Assembly (NCBI GenBank): GCA_031969915.1
Contig: DALYJJ010000040.1
Location: 1-43,968, forward strand
Direction: 5' to 3'
Length of the DNA: 43,968 bases
From: DALYJJ01 sp031969915
GTDB lineage: Bacteria; Acidobacteriota; Terriglobia; Bryobacterales; Bryobacteraceae
Below are positions 1 through 7,488 of this stretch, piece by piece. Made by a program: the position numbers and the translations under genes. Numbering within the stretch: position 1 is the stretch's first letter; the number at the start of each line of letters is the position of its first letter. The notes beneath the pieces were generated by a model. The model was not told where the DNA came from. It made no database searches and saw only the letters and a program-made list of their open reading frames with translations.

Positions 1-20
1 ACTTCCAGTTTTGACAAGCT

Positions 21-70
21 TAACCACGGACAAACACGAATGAACACGGATAAGAGCCGATGAACACCAA
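21..70. repeat. Degenerate 10-bp tandem repeat
   Basis: Five consecutive decamers share the approximate consensus TGAACACGGA: TAACCACGGA, CAAACACGAA, TGAACACGGA, TAAGAGCCGA and TGAACACCAA. The array runs up to the MarR promoter region. The period of exactly 10 is visible by eye. Function is unknown, and the array may extend beyond the left edge of the window. Confidence 0.6.
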
Positions 71-80
71 TCCACAATAG

Positions 81-92
81 TCGTTATAACGA
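81..92. promoter_or_regulatory. Palindrome TCGTTATAACGA, likely MarR operator
   Basis: This is a perfect 12-bp palindrome 15 bp before the GTG start of the MarR gene. It contains the -10-like hexamer TATAAC (85-90). MarR dimers typically bind palindromes over their own promoter, so autorepression is the natural inference. Partial symmetry continues outward (A79/T94, T78/A95). Confidence 0.5.
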
Positions 93-107
93 GTAATATC
101 CCTTTCT

Positions 108-575
108 GTGAGCGGACGCACCCTGGCGGAAATCAAGCAGCGGCGGCCCTTCGAGAGCCCGGCCGTCGAGCTCTCCGTCAACCTGCTGCGCACCACCGAT
201 GCGCTGCAGCGCCGCCTGGAGGCCGCCCTGCGGCCCAGCCGGCTTTCGCTCACGCAGTACAACGTGCTGCGCATCCTGCGCGGCGCCGGCGCCGAAGGGC
301 TTCCCACGCTCGATGTCTCCGACCGCATGATCGAGCGAACGCCGGCCATCACCAGGCTGGTGGACAAGCTGGAGGCAAAGAAGCTGATCCGCCGCAAGCG
401 ATGCCAGGACGACCGGCGGCGTGTCCTCTGCTTCATCGAGCCGAAGGGCCTGGAGTTGTTGGCGGAGCTGGATGCGCCGATCGCCAAGGCGGGCGAGACG
501 GCAATGGCGGGACTCAAAGCAAAGCAAACCCTCAAGCTGATCCGGCTGCTGGAACTGCTGCGGACGAGTGAATAG
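108..575 (+). CDS. MarR family transcriptional regulator
   Basis: A 155-aa winged helix-turn-helix regulator, close to the usual MarR length of 140-160 aa. The core runs from about residue 45 (LSLTQYNVLRIL), through a recognition-helix segment (TPAITRLVDKLEAKKLI), to the wing with DDRRR near residue 100. Helical N- and C-terminal parts form the dimerisation region in this family. The start is GTG at 108. A TATAAC -10-like box lies only 18 bp upstream, so the leader is very short. The next gene downstream on the same strand is an NTF2-like protein with its own promoter and palindrome, a plausible target. MarR proteins usually respond to small aromatic or oxidising ligands; the ligand cannot be told from sequence. 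Family assignment is firm, target inferred. Confidence 0.9.
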   Translation: MSGRTLAEIKQRRPFESPAVELSVNLLRTTDALQRRLEAALRPSRLSLTQYNVLRILRGAGAEGLPTLDVSDRMIERTPAITRLVDKLEAKKLIRRKRCQDDRRRVLCFIEPKGLELLAELDAPIAKAGETAMAGLKAKQTLKLIRLLELLRTSE

Positions 576-593
576 CAGGCCCGGCGAAATTAC

Positions 594-621
594 TTGACAT
601 GTAATCTATTTACATGATAAG
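594..621 (+). promoter_or_regulatory. Promoter with embedded operator palindrome
   Basis: TTGACA (594-599) and GATAAG (616-621) are spaced by 16 bp and resemble -35 and -10 boxes. Between and overlapping them lies CATGTAA (598-604), a 5-bp spacer, and TTACATG (610-616), a perfect 7-bp inverted repeat. A dimeric repressor bound here would cover both boxes. The predicted start of transcription, near 628, falls almost on the ATG at 630, implying a leaderless mRNA. Confidence 0.6.
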
Positions 622-629
622 TTATTTGC

Positions 630-1001
630 ATGAGCACGCCAACCACAGCGTTTACCGTCTCTGAGCTGGATTCGCAGCTCAATCAACAAATTCTCGCCGG
701 CGACATTCTGGGTGCATTCGACCGGTTCTACGCCGACAACGTCGTCATGCAGGAGAACAACAGCGAGCCGACCGTGGGAAAAGCCGCGAACCGGGCGCGT
801 GAGGAAGCGTTTCTGGCCTCGGTGGAACAGTTCCACGGCGCCCGCGTGGTGAGCAGCGCGGTGAACGGTACCATCGCTTTCTCCGAGTGGGAGCTCGATG
901 CCACCTACAAAGGCGCAGGGCGTTTTCTGCTCGCGCAGGTGGCGGTGCGCGAATGGCGCGACGGGCAGGTGGTCCGCGAGCGCTTCTACTATTCGAAGTG
1001 A
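630..1001 (+). CDS. SnoaL/NTF2-like fold protein
   Basis: A 123-aa protein with the layout of a SnoaL-like NTF2-fold domain: an N-terminal helix (SELDSQLNQQILAGDILGAFDRFYADNVVMQEN) followed by strands ending in GQVVRERFYYSK. NTF2-like proteins of this kind are small cone-shaped enzymes or ligand-binding proteins; no specific activity can be assigned. There is no ribosome binding site before the ATG. The promoter at 594-621 places transcription start almost on it, so it is probably leaderless. The MarR gene upstream and the palindrome inside the promoter suggest MarR control. The stop overlaps the convergent VWFA gene by 13 bp. Confidence 0.8.
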   Translation: MSTPTTAFTVSELDSQLNQQILAGDILGAFDRFYADNVVMQENNSEPTVGKAANRAREEAFLASVEQFHGARVVSSAVNGTIAFSEWELDATYKGAGRFLLAQVAVREWRDGQVVRERFYYSK

Positions 1002-1993
1002 GGTCCCCCCGCGCGACCGGTCTCGGCGAAATAGCCGGGGCGGGCGCGCAGGGTCAGCTTTCCTCCGCCGGCGACCCGGACTTCGAGGGTCCGGTAGCCG
1101 GACACGTCCTGGGCCGGCACGAAGCTGAGCACGTACTGTCCGTGCAACTCTTCGCCGAGTTGAAGAATCGCCGACTCGAGCGCCTTCTGCGATACGAACT
1201 TCAATTGCGCCCCGCCTGTGCCCGCGGCGAGCGCATTCACGGTGTTGATCTTGCCGAGCCGGAACAGCTCCCCAAGCGCTGCGCCGAGATCGAAGCCGCC
1301 CGAAATGCCGCGGGCGTCCGAGGGTTTGGACGCAAAGGCGGATGCGTAGACCGAATAGGAGGCCGAGTACACGGCGGCGCCCGCCCGTTGCGCCGCTTCG
1401 AGGGCGGCTTCCAGGCCGGCCTCGCTGCCGCGGTCCTTCGACTCGGAAATCAGCAGGATCACGCGGCGGGAGTTGGGGCGGAGTTCCAGCTTCGCGCACG
1501 CCTCCACCACCGCGTCGTGCATTCGGGCCGCGCGATCGGCGCCGGGCTTCAATTTCGTAAAGGCGTTGAATAGCGCGTCGGGATCGCGCGTGAACTCCTG
1601 CAGCCACTCCAGGCGCTCGTCGAATGCCAGGACCGCGGCGGCGCCCCGGGCGCCGGTGACGAAGGTATGGATCAGGCTCGACACTTTCCGGATGCGCACG
1701 AGGGCGGGCCCGGAGATCCCCGAGGTCTGTATGGCCACCACCAGCGAAACGGGAGCGAGGGCGGAGTCGAAGCTATCGACGGAGGCGATCTCGCGACGCA
1801 CGCCGCCGTCGTATAGCGCGAAGTCGGCCAGCCCCAGTCCCCGCACGAACGCGCCCCGTTCGTCGGTCACGGTCACGGGCACCAGCACCAGCCGAGAGCG
1901 AGTGCGGAACGACGGGTCCTGCGCGGCGGCGATCAGGGCCGCGGCGGCCCAATATACTAGTAGTTTGGAACTTGAAAAGACACTTCTGCGCAA
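989..1993 (-). CDS. Secreted VWFA-related domain protein, Acidobacterial type
   Basis: A predicted secreted protein of 334 aa if TTG at 1993 is the start. That start gives a good signal peptide (positively charged RR, then LLVYWAAAALIAAAQ). The mature part begins with a strand-rich segment (RLVLVPVTVTDERGAFVRGLGLADFALYDGG), the usual opening of the VWFA-related proteins expanded in Acidobacteria. A von Willebrand factor A-like fold follows, then a beta-rich tail (LEVRVAGGGKLTLRARPGYFAE). The metal site looks degenerate: the expected DxSxS is QTSGI, so metal-dependent binding is doubtful. No ATG or GTG in frame keeps the signal peptide. With these starts it overlaps the divergent ttcA-like gene by 29 bp. 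Role unknown; an adhesive or envelope role is only inferred. Confidence 0.8.
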   Translation of the reverse strand: MRRSVFSSSKLLVYWAAAALIAAAQDPSFRTRSRLVLVPVTVTDERGAFVRGLGLADFALYDGGVRREIASVDSFDSALAPVSLVVAIQTSGISGPALVRIRKVSSLIHTFVTGARGAAAVLAFDERLEWLQEFTRDPDALFNAFTKLKPGADRAARMHDAVVEACAKLELRPNSRRVILLISESKDRGSEAGLEAALEAAQRAGAAVYSASYSVYASAFASKPSDARGISGGFDLGAALGELFRLGKINTVNALAAGTGGAQLKFVSQKALESAILQLGEELHGQYVLSFVPAQDVSGYRTLEVRVAGGGKLTLRARPGYFAETGRAGGPHFE

Positions 1994-2759
1994 GGTTGGC
2001 GAGGCGATCGCGCGCTTCCGGATGATCCGGGACGGCGACCGCGTGGCTGTGGCGTTATCTGGCGGCAAAGACTCATTGACGTTGCTGGAGGCGCTTTTGT
2101 TGCTGGTAAAGCGGGCGCCCGTGCAATTCTCGGTCTGCGCGTTCACCGTGGAGCAGGGCAAGTTCCTGCGGCCCTTTGAGCCCATGGGGGAGTATCTCAA
2201 GTCGAAGGGCGTGGCCTGGACCTACTACCATGACAAGGCCTCGTTCCGGCTGCTGGATGAGCAACCGGACCACGGCTGCGACTTGTGCAGCCGCTACCGC
2301 CGCCGCGCGGTCTACGAGATCTGCAAAGGCCTGGGCGCGAACGTGATCGCCTTCGGGCACACGGCCGACGACTTCTGCGAAGCGTTCCTACGCAACGCTA
2401 TGTTCACCGGCAAGCTGAGCGCGCTGCCTCCCGTGACGTGGTCGCGCGACAAAGAATTCCGCTTGATCCGGCCGCTCTGCTTCGTCAGCGAGGAGATCAC
2501 CACGCAATACGCCGCCGCCGCGGGTGCGCCGGTGATTCCGTGCGGCTGCTCGCAACGTACGGGCACCGTCCGGCGCTCGCTCCGCGGCATGTTCGCGGAA
2601 ATCGAAAAGGAGTATCCGCACTTGCGCGAGACCATGCTCGCCGCGATGGGTAATCTGCAACCGGAGCGTTTGTTGGACCCCAAGTTCCTGCCCCTGGACG
2701 GACCAGGAGCCGCCGCCGGCGAACCCGCCGCCCTCTTTCCCATCGTTACCGATCTGTAA
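1965..2759 (+). CDS. ttcA: TtcA-like tRNA 2-thiocytidine biosynthesis protein
   Basis: A 264-aa PP-loop ATPase of the TtcA/TtuA group, which uses an iron-sulfur cluster and ATP to thiolate tRNA (C32 to 2-thiocytidine in TtcA). Visible hallmarks are the PP-loop SGGKDS at 32-37, the CxxC pair C105/C108 (GCDLCSRYRRR), the GHTADDFCEAF helix, the LPPV...RLIRPLCF segment, and C193/C195 in PCGCSQ, all in the TtcA order. The N-terminus (LRKVGEAIARFRMIRDGDR) matches the family and requires the TTG start at 1965; the next Met would delete it. A TATACT -10-like box at 1953-1958 places transcription start about at the TTG, with no ribosome binding site. Exact modified base inferred. Confidence 0.87.
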   Translation: MELEKTLLRKVGEAIARFRMIRDGDRVAVALSGGKDSLTLLEALLLLVKRAPVQFSVCAFTVEQGKFLRPFEPMGEYLKSKGVAWTYYHDKASFRLLDEQPDHGCDLCSRYRRRAVYEICKGLGANVIAFGHTADDFCEAFLRNAMFTGKLSALPPVTWSRDKEFRLIRPLCFVSEEITTQYAAAAGAPVIPCGCSQRTGTVRRSLRGMFAEIEKEYPHLRETMLAAMGNLQPERLLDPKFLPLDGPGAAAGEPAALFPIVTDL

Positions 2760-2764
2760 CGAAT

Positions 2765-2787
2765 CCGTGGTTGACCCCGGACCACGG
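2765..2787 (+). terminator. Stem-loop after ttcA-like gene
   Basis: CCGTGGT (2765-2771) and ACCACGG (2781-2787) are exact reverse complements around a 9-nt loop, 5 bp after the ttcA-like stop. There is no T-tract after the stem, so a classical intrinsic terminator is not supported. It may be a 3'-end stabiliser or part of the regulatory region of the phosphate genes. Confidence 0.35.
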
Positions 2788-2845
2788 TGGTGCGAGATAC
2801 TAGGTGTTCCGTGGAAACGCCAGCTAGCGGCAGGTTCGCACCCCT

Positions 2846-3460
2846 ATGAGACTTCTACCGCGTGAAGAGAAGTTCTTTCACTATTTCCTCGAACAGGCCG
2901 ACATCATCCTCAAAGCCGCTGAGATCTTGCTGGCGGGCGTCAGGGCCGGCAACAACAAACTGGCAGAAGCGGCGGCTGACATCGTTAAGTTGGAGCAGAA
3001 GGGCGATGAGGTGATCCACGAGATCTTCGTCAAGCTCAACCAGACCTTCATCACCCCGCTTGATCCGGAAGACATCCACACCCTCTCGTCGAATCTGGAC
3101 GACGTGCTCGATTGCATCGAGGACGCAGCGCATCGTATGGTGGCGTACCGCATCGAGCCGATTCCCGGCCCCGTGATCGAGGTTTGCGAGATCATCCACG
3201 CCTGTGCGAAGGCCATGGTTCCGGCCTTCCACGAACTGGAGCGCAACGGAAAGGTTCTCGAGCATTGCATTGAGATCAACCGGCTGGAGGACGCGGCCGA
3301 TCAACTGGTCCGGCGCGCCGTCGCGGACCTGTTTGCGAACACCACGGACGCCATCGCGCTGATCAAGCTCAAGGAGATCTACGAATTCCTTGAAGAAGCC
3401 ACCGACCGGTGTGAGGACGTCGCCGATACGCTCCAGAACGTGATCGTGAAGAACAGCTAG
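2846..3460 (+). CDS. DUF47 (PhoU-like) family protein
   Basis: A 204-aa all-helical protein of the DUF47/PhoU-like family (opening RLLPREEKFFHYFLEQADIILKAAEIL; ITPLDPEDIHTLSSNLDDVLDCIEDAAHRM in the middle). In this family the conserved Glu/Asp-rich helices bind metal clusters, and the proteins act as cytoplasmic partners of low-affinity PiT phosphate transporters. The context agrees: the PiT gene starts 4 bp after this stop, so the two form a co-transcribed pair. No strong ribosome binding site precedes the ATG. Conserved motifs such as EQKGDEVIHEIF are intact, and length is normal. Family firm; regulatory role toward PiT inferred from pairing. Confidence 0.9.
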   Translation: MRLLPREEKFFHYFLEQADIILKAAEILLAGVRAGNNKLAEAAADIVKLEQKGDEVIHEIFVKLNQTFITPLDPEDIHTLSSNLDDVLDCIEDAAHRMVAYRIEPIPGPVIEVCEIIHACAKAMVPAFHELERNGKVLEHCIEINRLEDAADQLVRRAVADLFANTTDAIALIKLKEIYEFLEEATDRCEDVADTLQNVIVKNS

Positions 3461-3464
3461 CCGC

Positions 3465-4508
3465 ATGGACGCCACGCTTCTGCTGGTCATCGCGATCGTT
3501 GTAGTGGCGCTCGTCTTCGATTACATCAACGGCTTCCACGACGCCGCGAATTCGGTGGCGACGATTGTCGCCACGCGCGTTCTGAAGCCGTTTCAGGCCG
3601 TGGTGTGGGCCGCGTTTTTCAACTTCATCGCGGCGGTGCCCCTGCTGATCAACCCGGAAGATGCCGGTGTGGCGAAGACCGTGGGCTCCGGCATGATCCA
3701 CCTCGAGTTCGTCAACGAGTACACCATCCTGTGCGGCTTGCTTGGCGCGATCGTGTGGGATCTGATTACCTGGTACTTCGGCTTGCCCACCAGTTCTTCC
3801 CACGCGTTGATCGGCGGCTATGCCGGCGCCGCCATGGCGCGAGTGTCGATCACCCTCGGCCCCTCGCACCTGCTCGACGCGATCGTCCCCAGCGGTTGGA
3901 TCCGCACCACCGGGTTCATCGTCCTCGCGCCGCTGCTCGGCATGACGCTCGCCTACCTTCTGATGATCGTCGTCTACTGGCTGTTCCGGCGCTCCACGCC
4001 GCGTTCCATGGACTTCTGGTTCCGCAAGCTGCAGTTGGTGTCCGCGGCCCTGTTCAGTTTTTCCCACGGCGCCAACGACGCGCAGAAGACCATGGGCATC
4101 ATCGTCGGCGTACTGGTGACCGCGGGCTACCTGGATCACTTCCGCGTCGATCCGTGGGTGATCTTCTCCGCTCACGCGGCCATCGGGTTGGGCACCATGA
4201 CCGGCGGCTGGCGCATCGTCCATACCATGGGTTCGAAGCTCACCCATTTGAAACCGCGCGGCGGATTCTGCGCGGAAACTGCGGGCGCCCTCGCGATCCT
4301 GTTCCCGACCTACCTCAGCGTGCCCGTCTCCACCACGCATGTGATTACTGGCGCCATTGCCGGAGTGGGCTCCATTCAGCGGCCGAAAGCCGTGCGCTGG
4401 CGCATCGCCACCCGCATCCTTTGGGCCTGGATCCTCACCCTGCCCGCCGCCGCTCTAGTGGGCGCGATCTGCTTGTATGCCGTTTCGTTGTTCGTGACCG
4501 TGCGGTAG
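3465..4508 (+). CDS. pit: PiT family inorganic phosphate transporter
   Basis: A 347-aa inner-membrane transporter with about ten hydrophobic segments. The duplicated PiT signatures are present: FDYINGFHDAANSVATIVATR near the N-terminus and FSHGANDAQKTMGII in the second half, each carrying the D/N residues that bind phosphate and cation. GLPTSSSHALIGG and PVSTTHVITGAI are the matching pair of re-entrant-loop motifs. PiT proteins import metal-phosphate coupled to H+ or Na+. The gene follows the DUF47 gene by 4 bp and ends 19 bp before the convergent ferredoxin gene. The predicted length is normal for bacterial PiT, and substrate assignment is confident at family level. Confidence 0.93.
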   Translation: MDATLLLVIAIVVVALVFDYINGFHDAANSVATIVATRVLKPFQAVVWAAFFNFIAAVPLLINPEDAGVAKTVGSGMIHLEFVNEYTILCGLLGAIVWDLITWYFGLPTSSSHALIGGYAGAAMARVSITLGPSHLLDAIVPSGWIRTTGFIVLAPLLGMTLAYLLMIVVYWLFRRSTPRSMDFWFRKLQLVSAALFSFSHGANDAQKTMGIIVGVLVTAGYLDHFRVDPWVIFSAHAAIGLGTMTGGWRIVHTMGSKLTHLKPRGGFCAETAGALAILFPTYLSVPVSTTHVITGAIAGVGSIQRPKAVRWRIATRILWAWILTLPAAALVGAICLYAVSLFVTVR

Positions 4509-4527
4509 GACCGGTTCTTCGCTGCGC

Positions 4528-4917
4528 TCAGCGCTTCGGTGCGGGAATTGCGTCGCCCAGGTTAATCGATCCGCCGCCTTCACTCACGTAGTTCCGGTTC
4601 CAACTCGGGATTTCGACCGTCACGTCACCCGTCACCACACATTGGCATCCCAGGCGCGAATGCAACGACAGCCCGGGCGCCATGTCCAGACGGTCCGCCT
4701 CGTCGTCTTCCATCTCACTCAGATTCGCATCACCTTGCTTCACAATCACGTGACAGGTTGTGCAGGCGCAGCTTCCGCCGCACGCATGCTCTAGGTGGAA
4801 GCCGTAGTTCAACGCGATGTCCAGCAGCGAGCCCTGCTTCCCATGCTCACTGTACGGCATGGTGTTCGGATCGAACTCGAATGTCACGTTCTCCGGCAGG
4901 AAAGTTACCTTTGGCAC
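4528..4917 (-). CDS. fdx: ISC-type [2Fe-2S] ferredoxin
   Basis: A 129-aa plant/ISC-type ferredoxin with ligands C46, C52, C55 and C91 in the pattern C-x5-C-x2-C...C (HACGGSCACTTCH and LGCQC). C50 and C93 are extra cysteines. Such proteins carry electrons for iron-sulfur assembly or oxygenases. The start is GTG at 4917, which makes the protein begin PKVTFLPENVTFEFD as the family does; longer readings in this frame are unlike any ferredoxin. No isc genes lie nearby. The divergent neighbour is the CRTAC1-like gene, with an inverted repeat in the 76-bp spacer. It runs convergent to pit. Specific partner unknown. Confidence 0.9.
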   Translation of the reverse strand: MPKVTFLPENVTFEFDPNTMPYSEHGKQGSLLDIALNYGFHLEHACGGSCACTTCHVIVKQGDANLSEMEDDEADRLDMAPGLSLHSRLGCQCVVTGDVTVEIPSWNRNYVSEGGGSINLGDAIPAPKR

Positions 4918-4939
4918 GCCCGTAGGATACCATATCGGA

Positions 4940-4959
4940 CTGATTTGGTCCAATATCAG
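4940..4959. promoter_or_regulatory. Imperfect inverted repeat between divergent genes
   Basis: CTGATTTGG (4940-4948) pairs with CCAATATCAG (4950-4959) with one bulged base, in the 76-bp spacer between fdx and the CRTAC1-like gene. Its central placement suits an operator acting on one or both promoters. No regulator is identifiable. Confidence 0.35.
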
Positions 4960-4993
4960 CCGCAGCCTTCCCGCTGTGGTTGACTGGTAGGCG

Positions 4994-7450
4994 ATGATGT
5001 CCCGGCGGCGGTGGGCGGCGGCGTGTGCCGGCGTGTTCGGCGCGGCGGTCTTTCTGGCCGCGCAAGGTGTCCATGAGTCGCATTCGGTTCCCTCGGGCAC
5101 AGCCCGGCTGGCGAAGATCGGCGAGCTATTGCGCCACAGCAAGACGGACGAAGCGCGCGAGATTGTGCGCAAGCTGCTGGCGGAAACGCCAGGCGATGCC
5201 GAGCTGTACTATCAGCTCGGGCGCACCTACCTGGTGGACTTCTACGAAATCCGTGATCCGGTGAAGGGCCGCACGGCGCTGGCGCTGGCGATGGAAGCGC
5301 TCGCCAACGTGCTGCATCGGAATCCGGACCACATTCCGGCGCTCAAGGCCAAGGCCGTGATCCACGCCCGGGCGGAGTTGCTCTACTACAACCCAAACCT
5401 GGCGTTCGAACTCGGCGCACGGGTGGCTCGGTTGCAGCCTTCGGCCGGCGAGTACCTGTTGAACCTGACCGATTGGCTCTCCGGCGAAGTCCGCTTCACG
5501 CACGAAACCGAGCACCGTGTGCCGCATGATCCGCTGCTGGGGCTCGACCGCTCGCTGCAACTGCTGGAGCGGGTGATGGAGATCGCCATGCCGTACAGCG
5601 CGGAAGAGGCGATGTCCTACTATGCGATGGCTCGCACGCTGGCCAAGCGCGGCGAGTATCAGAAGTCGCTCGAGTTCTTCGAACTGGCGATGGCGCGGCC
5701 TTTGAACGAGAGCCTGCGGCCGGAGATCCTGCGCGAGTTCGGCGTGAGCCAGTACCGGCTTGGCCGCTTCGACGAAGCCGCGCGGCACTTCTTCCGCGCC
5801 TACCAACTGAGGGGCAACCCGATCGATCAATGGCTGCTCAAGGTGGCCGTCGACATGGTGAAGGACGACACTTTCGCGCTTCCGGAAGCCTATCGCTTTC
5901 CAGCCGCTCCGCCCACCGTGGATGCCGCGAATCCGCCGCTGCTGCAATTCGAAAACGTCGCTGCGAAGCTTGGAATCGGCCGTTTCGACGGCAACGGAAC
6001 CTGTGCCTGGGGGGACATCGACGGAGACAACAAGCAGGATCTGATCCTCTCCGGCAGCGGCACGTTCATCGCCGCCTACCGGCGGGAGGGCGACAAATTC
6101 CGCGAGGTGACCAATGAAGCCGGGTTGGCGAAGGTTCCTTCGAGCTACAGCCTGAACCTGGTGGACTCGGACAACGATGGCAGGCTCGACCTGTACCTCG
6201 CCTACAACGGCTGGAACGGTCCGATGAAGAACCGCCTGCTTCGCAACGAAGGAGGCAGGTTCAGCGACGTATCGGAAAAAAGCAAGGCGGATGACGCCGG
6301 CGATGGCTTCGTCTCCGTTTGGGGAGACCTAAACAACGACGGGCTGCTCGACATCGTGATCGCCAACGGAGTTCTGAAGGACGGGTCGACCCCGCAGGTC
6401 TACGCCAACCGGGGCGGGAACGTCTTCGAGAACGTGACGGCGGCGGCGGGCATCAAGGAGCCCGCGACGTACGGGGCCATCGGCGCGGCGCTCGGGGATT
6501 ACGATCGCGACGGCGACCTGGACATCTTCTTCAACGGCTTGATGAACTCCCCGAACCGCCTCTACCGCAACGAGGGCGGCTTCAAGTTCACGGATGTGAC
6601 GAAGGCGTCGGGGATGGCGGCGCAGCCCTTCCACAACGGCTTCGTGGCGTTCTTCGCGGACTACAACAACGACCTGTATCCGGACCTGCTGGTGACGGCG
6701 CTTGCGCCCTGGGACGTGACGGTGCAGGGGTTGCGGCGCGACTACGCCGTGGCGTCGAAGCAGCAAGTGCACGCCGACGCAACCCGGCTGTTCCGCAACA
6801 ACCGGAACGGAACGTTCACCGACGTGACTTTTGAAGCGGGGCTCACGCGCCCGATGGGCACAATGGGCGCGGGCGTGGCGGACTTGGATAACGACGGCTT
6901 CGTCGACTTCTACTACGGCACCGGCGATCCGCAATTGAGCCGCATCGAACCGAACCGCTTCTTCCGCAACAACGGCGACGGCACGTTCAGCGACCTCACC
7001 GACTTCGTGAAATTCCAGCGCCCCGGAAACAAAGGACACGGTGTTTGTTTTATCGACTACGACGATGACGGGGACCTCGATCTCTATGCGCAGCTCGGCG
7101 GACACTATCCGGGAGACTGGGCCGAGAATGCGTTCTACCGGAACCTGAAGGGAAGCCAGAACCGTTGGTTTCAGATCGAACTGGCAGGCGTGAAGAGCAA
7201 CCGCTTTGCGGTGGGTGCCCAGATCACGTTGAAGGCCGGGCCGCTCACACTCCTTCGGGAAGTGAAGGGCGCGGAGGGCTTCGGCGCGACGAATCCCTAC
7301 CGTCAGACCTTCGGCCTGGCCAAGAACGACACCATCGAGTGGCTCGAGGTCTGGTGGCCCAGCGGCCTGAAACAGCGCTTCAATAACCTCCAATCGAACC
7401 AACTCATCTTCCTGCGCGAGGGCGACGCCCAGTTCAAGAAACTGCGCTAG
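4994..7450 (+). CDS. CRTAC1-like TPR/FG-GAP repeat protein with ASPIC/UnbV domain
   Basis: An 818-aa exported protein. A signal peptide (MMSRRRWAAACAGVFGAAVFLAA) is followed by a TPR-like helical region (about residues 40-285). A seven-bladed FG-GAP/VCBS propeller follows; its calcium-loop motifs are easy to see: GDIDGDNKQDL, VDSDNDGRLDL, GDLNNDGLLDI, GDYDRDGDLDI, ADYNNDLYPDL, ADLDNDGFVDF and IDYDDDGDLDL. The C-terminus (about 715-805, NRFAVGAQITLKAG...WLEVWWPSGLKQ) is an ASPIC/UnbV domain. This architecture is very common in Acidobacteria and Planctomycetes; its biochemical role is not established, with cell-surface binding assumed. Two adjacent ATGs (4994, 4997) are possible starts. It is divergent from fdx. 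Confidence 0.9.
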   Translation: MMSRRRWAAACAGVFGAAVFLAAQGVHESHSVPSGTARLAKIGELLRHSKTDEAREIVRKLLAETPGDAELYYQLGRTYLVDFYEIRDPVKGRTALALAMEALANVLHRNPDHIPALKAKAVIHARAELLYYNPNLAFELGARVARLQPSAGEYLLNLTDWLSGEVRFTHETEHRVPHDPLLGLDRSLQLLERVMEIAMPYSAEEAMSYYAMARTLAKRGEYQKSLEFFELAMARPLNESLRPEILREFGVSQYRLGRFDEAARHFFRAYQLRGNPIDQWLLKVAVDMVKDDTFALPEAYRFPAAPPTVDAANPPLLQFENVAAKLGIGRFDGNGTCAWGDIDGDNKQDLILSGSGTFIAAYRREGDKFREVTNEAGLAKVPSSYSLNLVDSDNDGRLDLYLAYNGWNGPMKNRLLRNEGGRFSDVSEKSKADDAGDGFVSVWGDLNNDGLLDIVIANGVLKDGSTPQVYANRGGNVFENVTAAAGIKEPATYGAIGAALGDYDRDGDLDIFFNGLMNSPNRLYRNEGGFKFTDVTKASGMAAQPFHNGFVAFFADYNNDLYPDLLVTALAPWDVTVQGLRRDYAVASKQQVHADATRLFRNNRNGTFTDVTFEAGLTRPMGTMGAGVADLDNDGFVDFYYGTGDPQLSRIEPNRFFRNNGDGTFSDLTDFVKFQRPGNKGHGVCFIDYDDDGDLDLYAQLGGHYPGDWAENAFYRNLKGSQNRWFQIELAGVKSNRFAVGAQITLKAGPLTLLREVKGAEGFGATNPYRQTFGLAKNDTIEWLEVWWPSGLKQRFNNLQSNQLIFLREGDAQFKKLR

Positions 7451-7488
7451 CTTGGCATCAACAGGCTCGGGTTCGCCGGGCCGCCGGT

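Noticed and set aside
2771..2801. Promoter TTGACC and GATACT before the DUF47 gene
   Set aside because: The spacer is 19 bp and the boxes overlap the stem-loop at 2765-2787; too weak to list as a feature.
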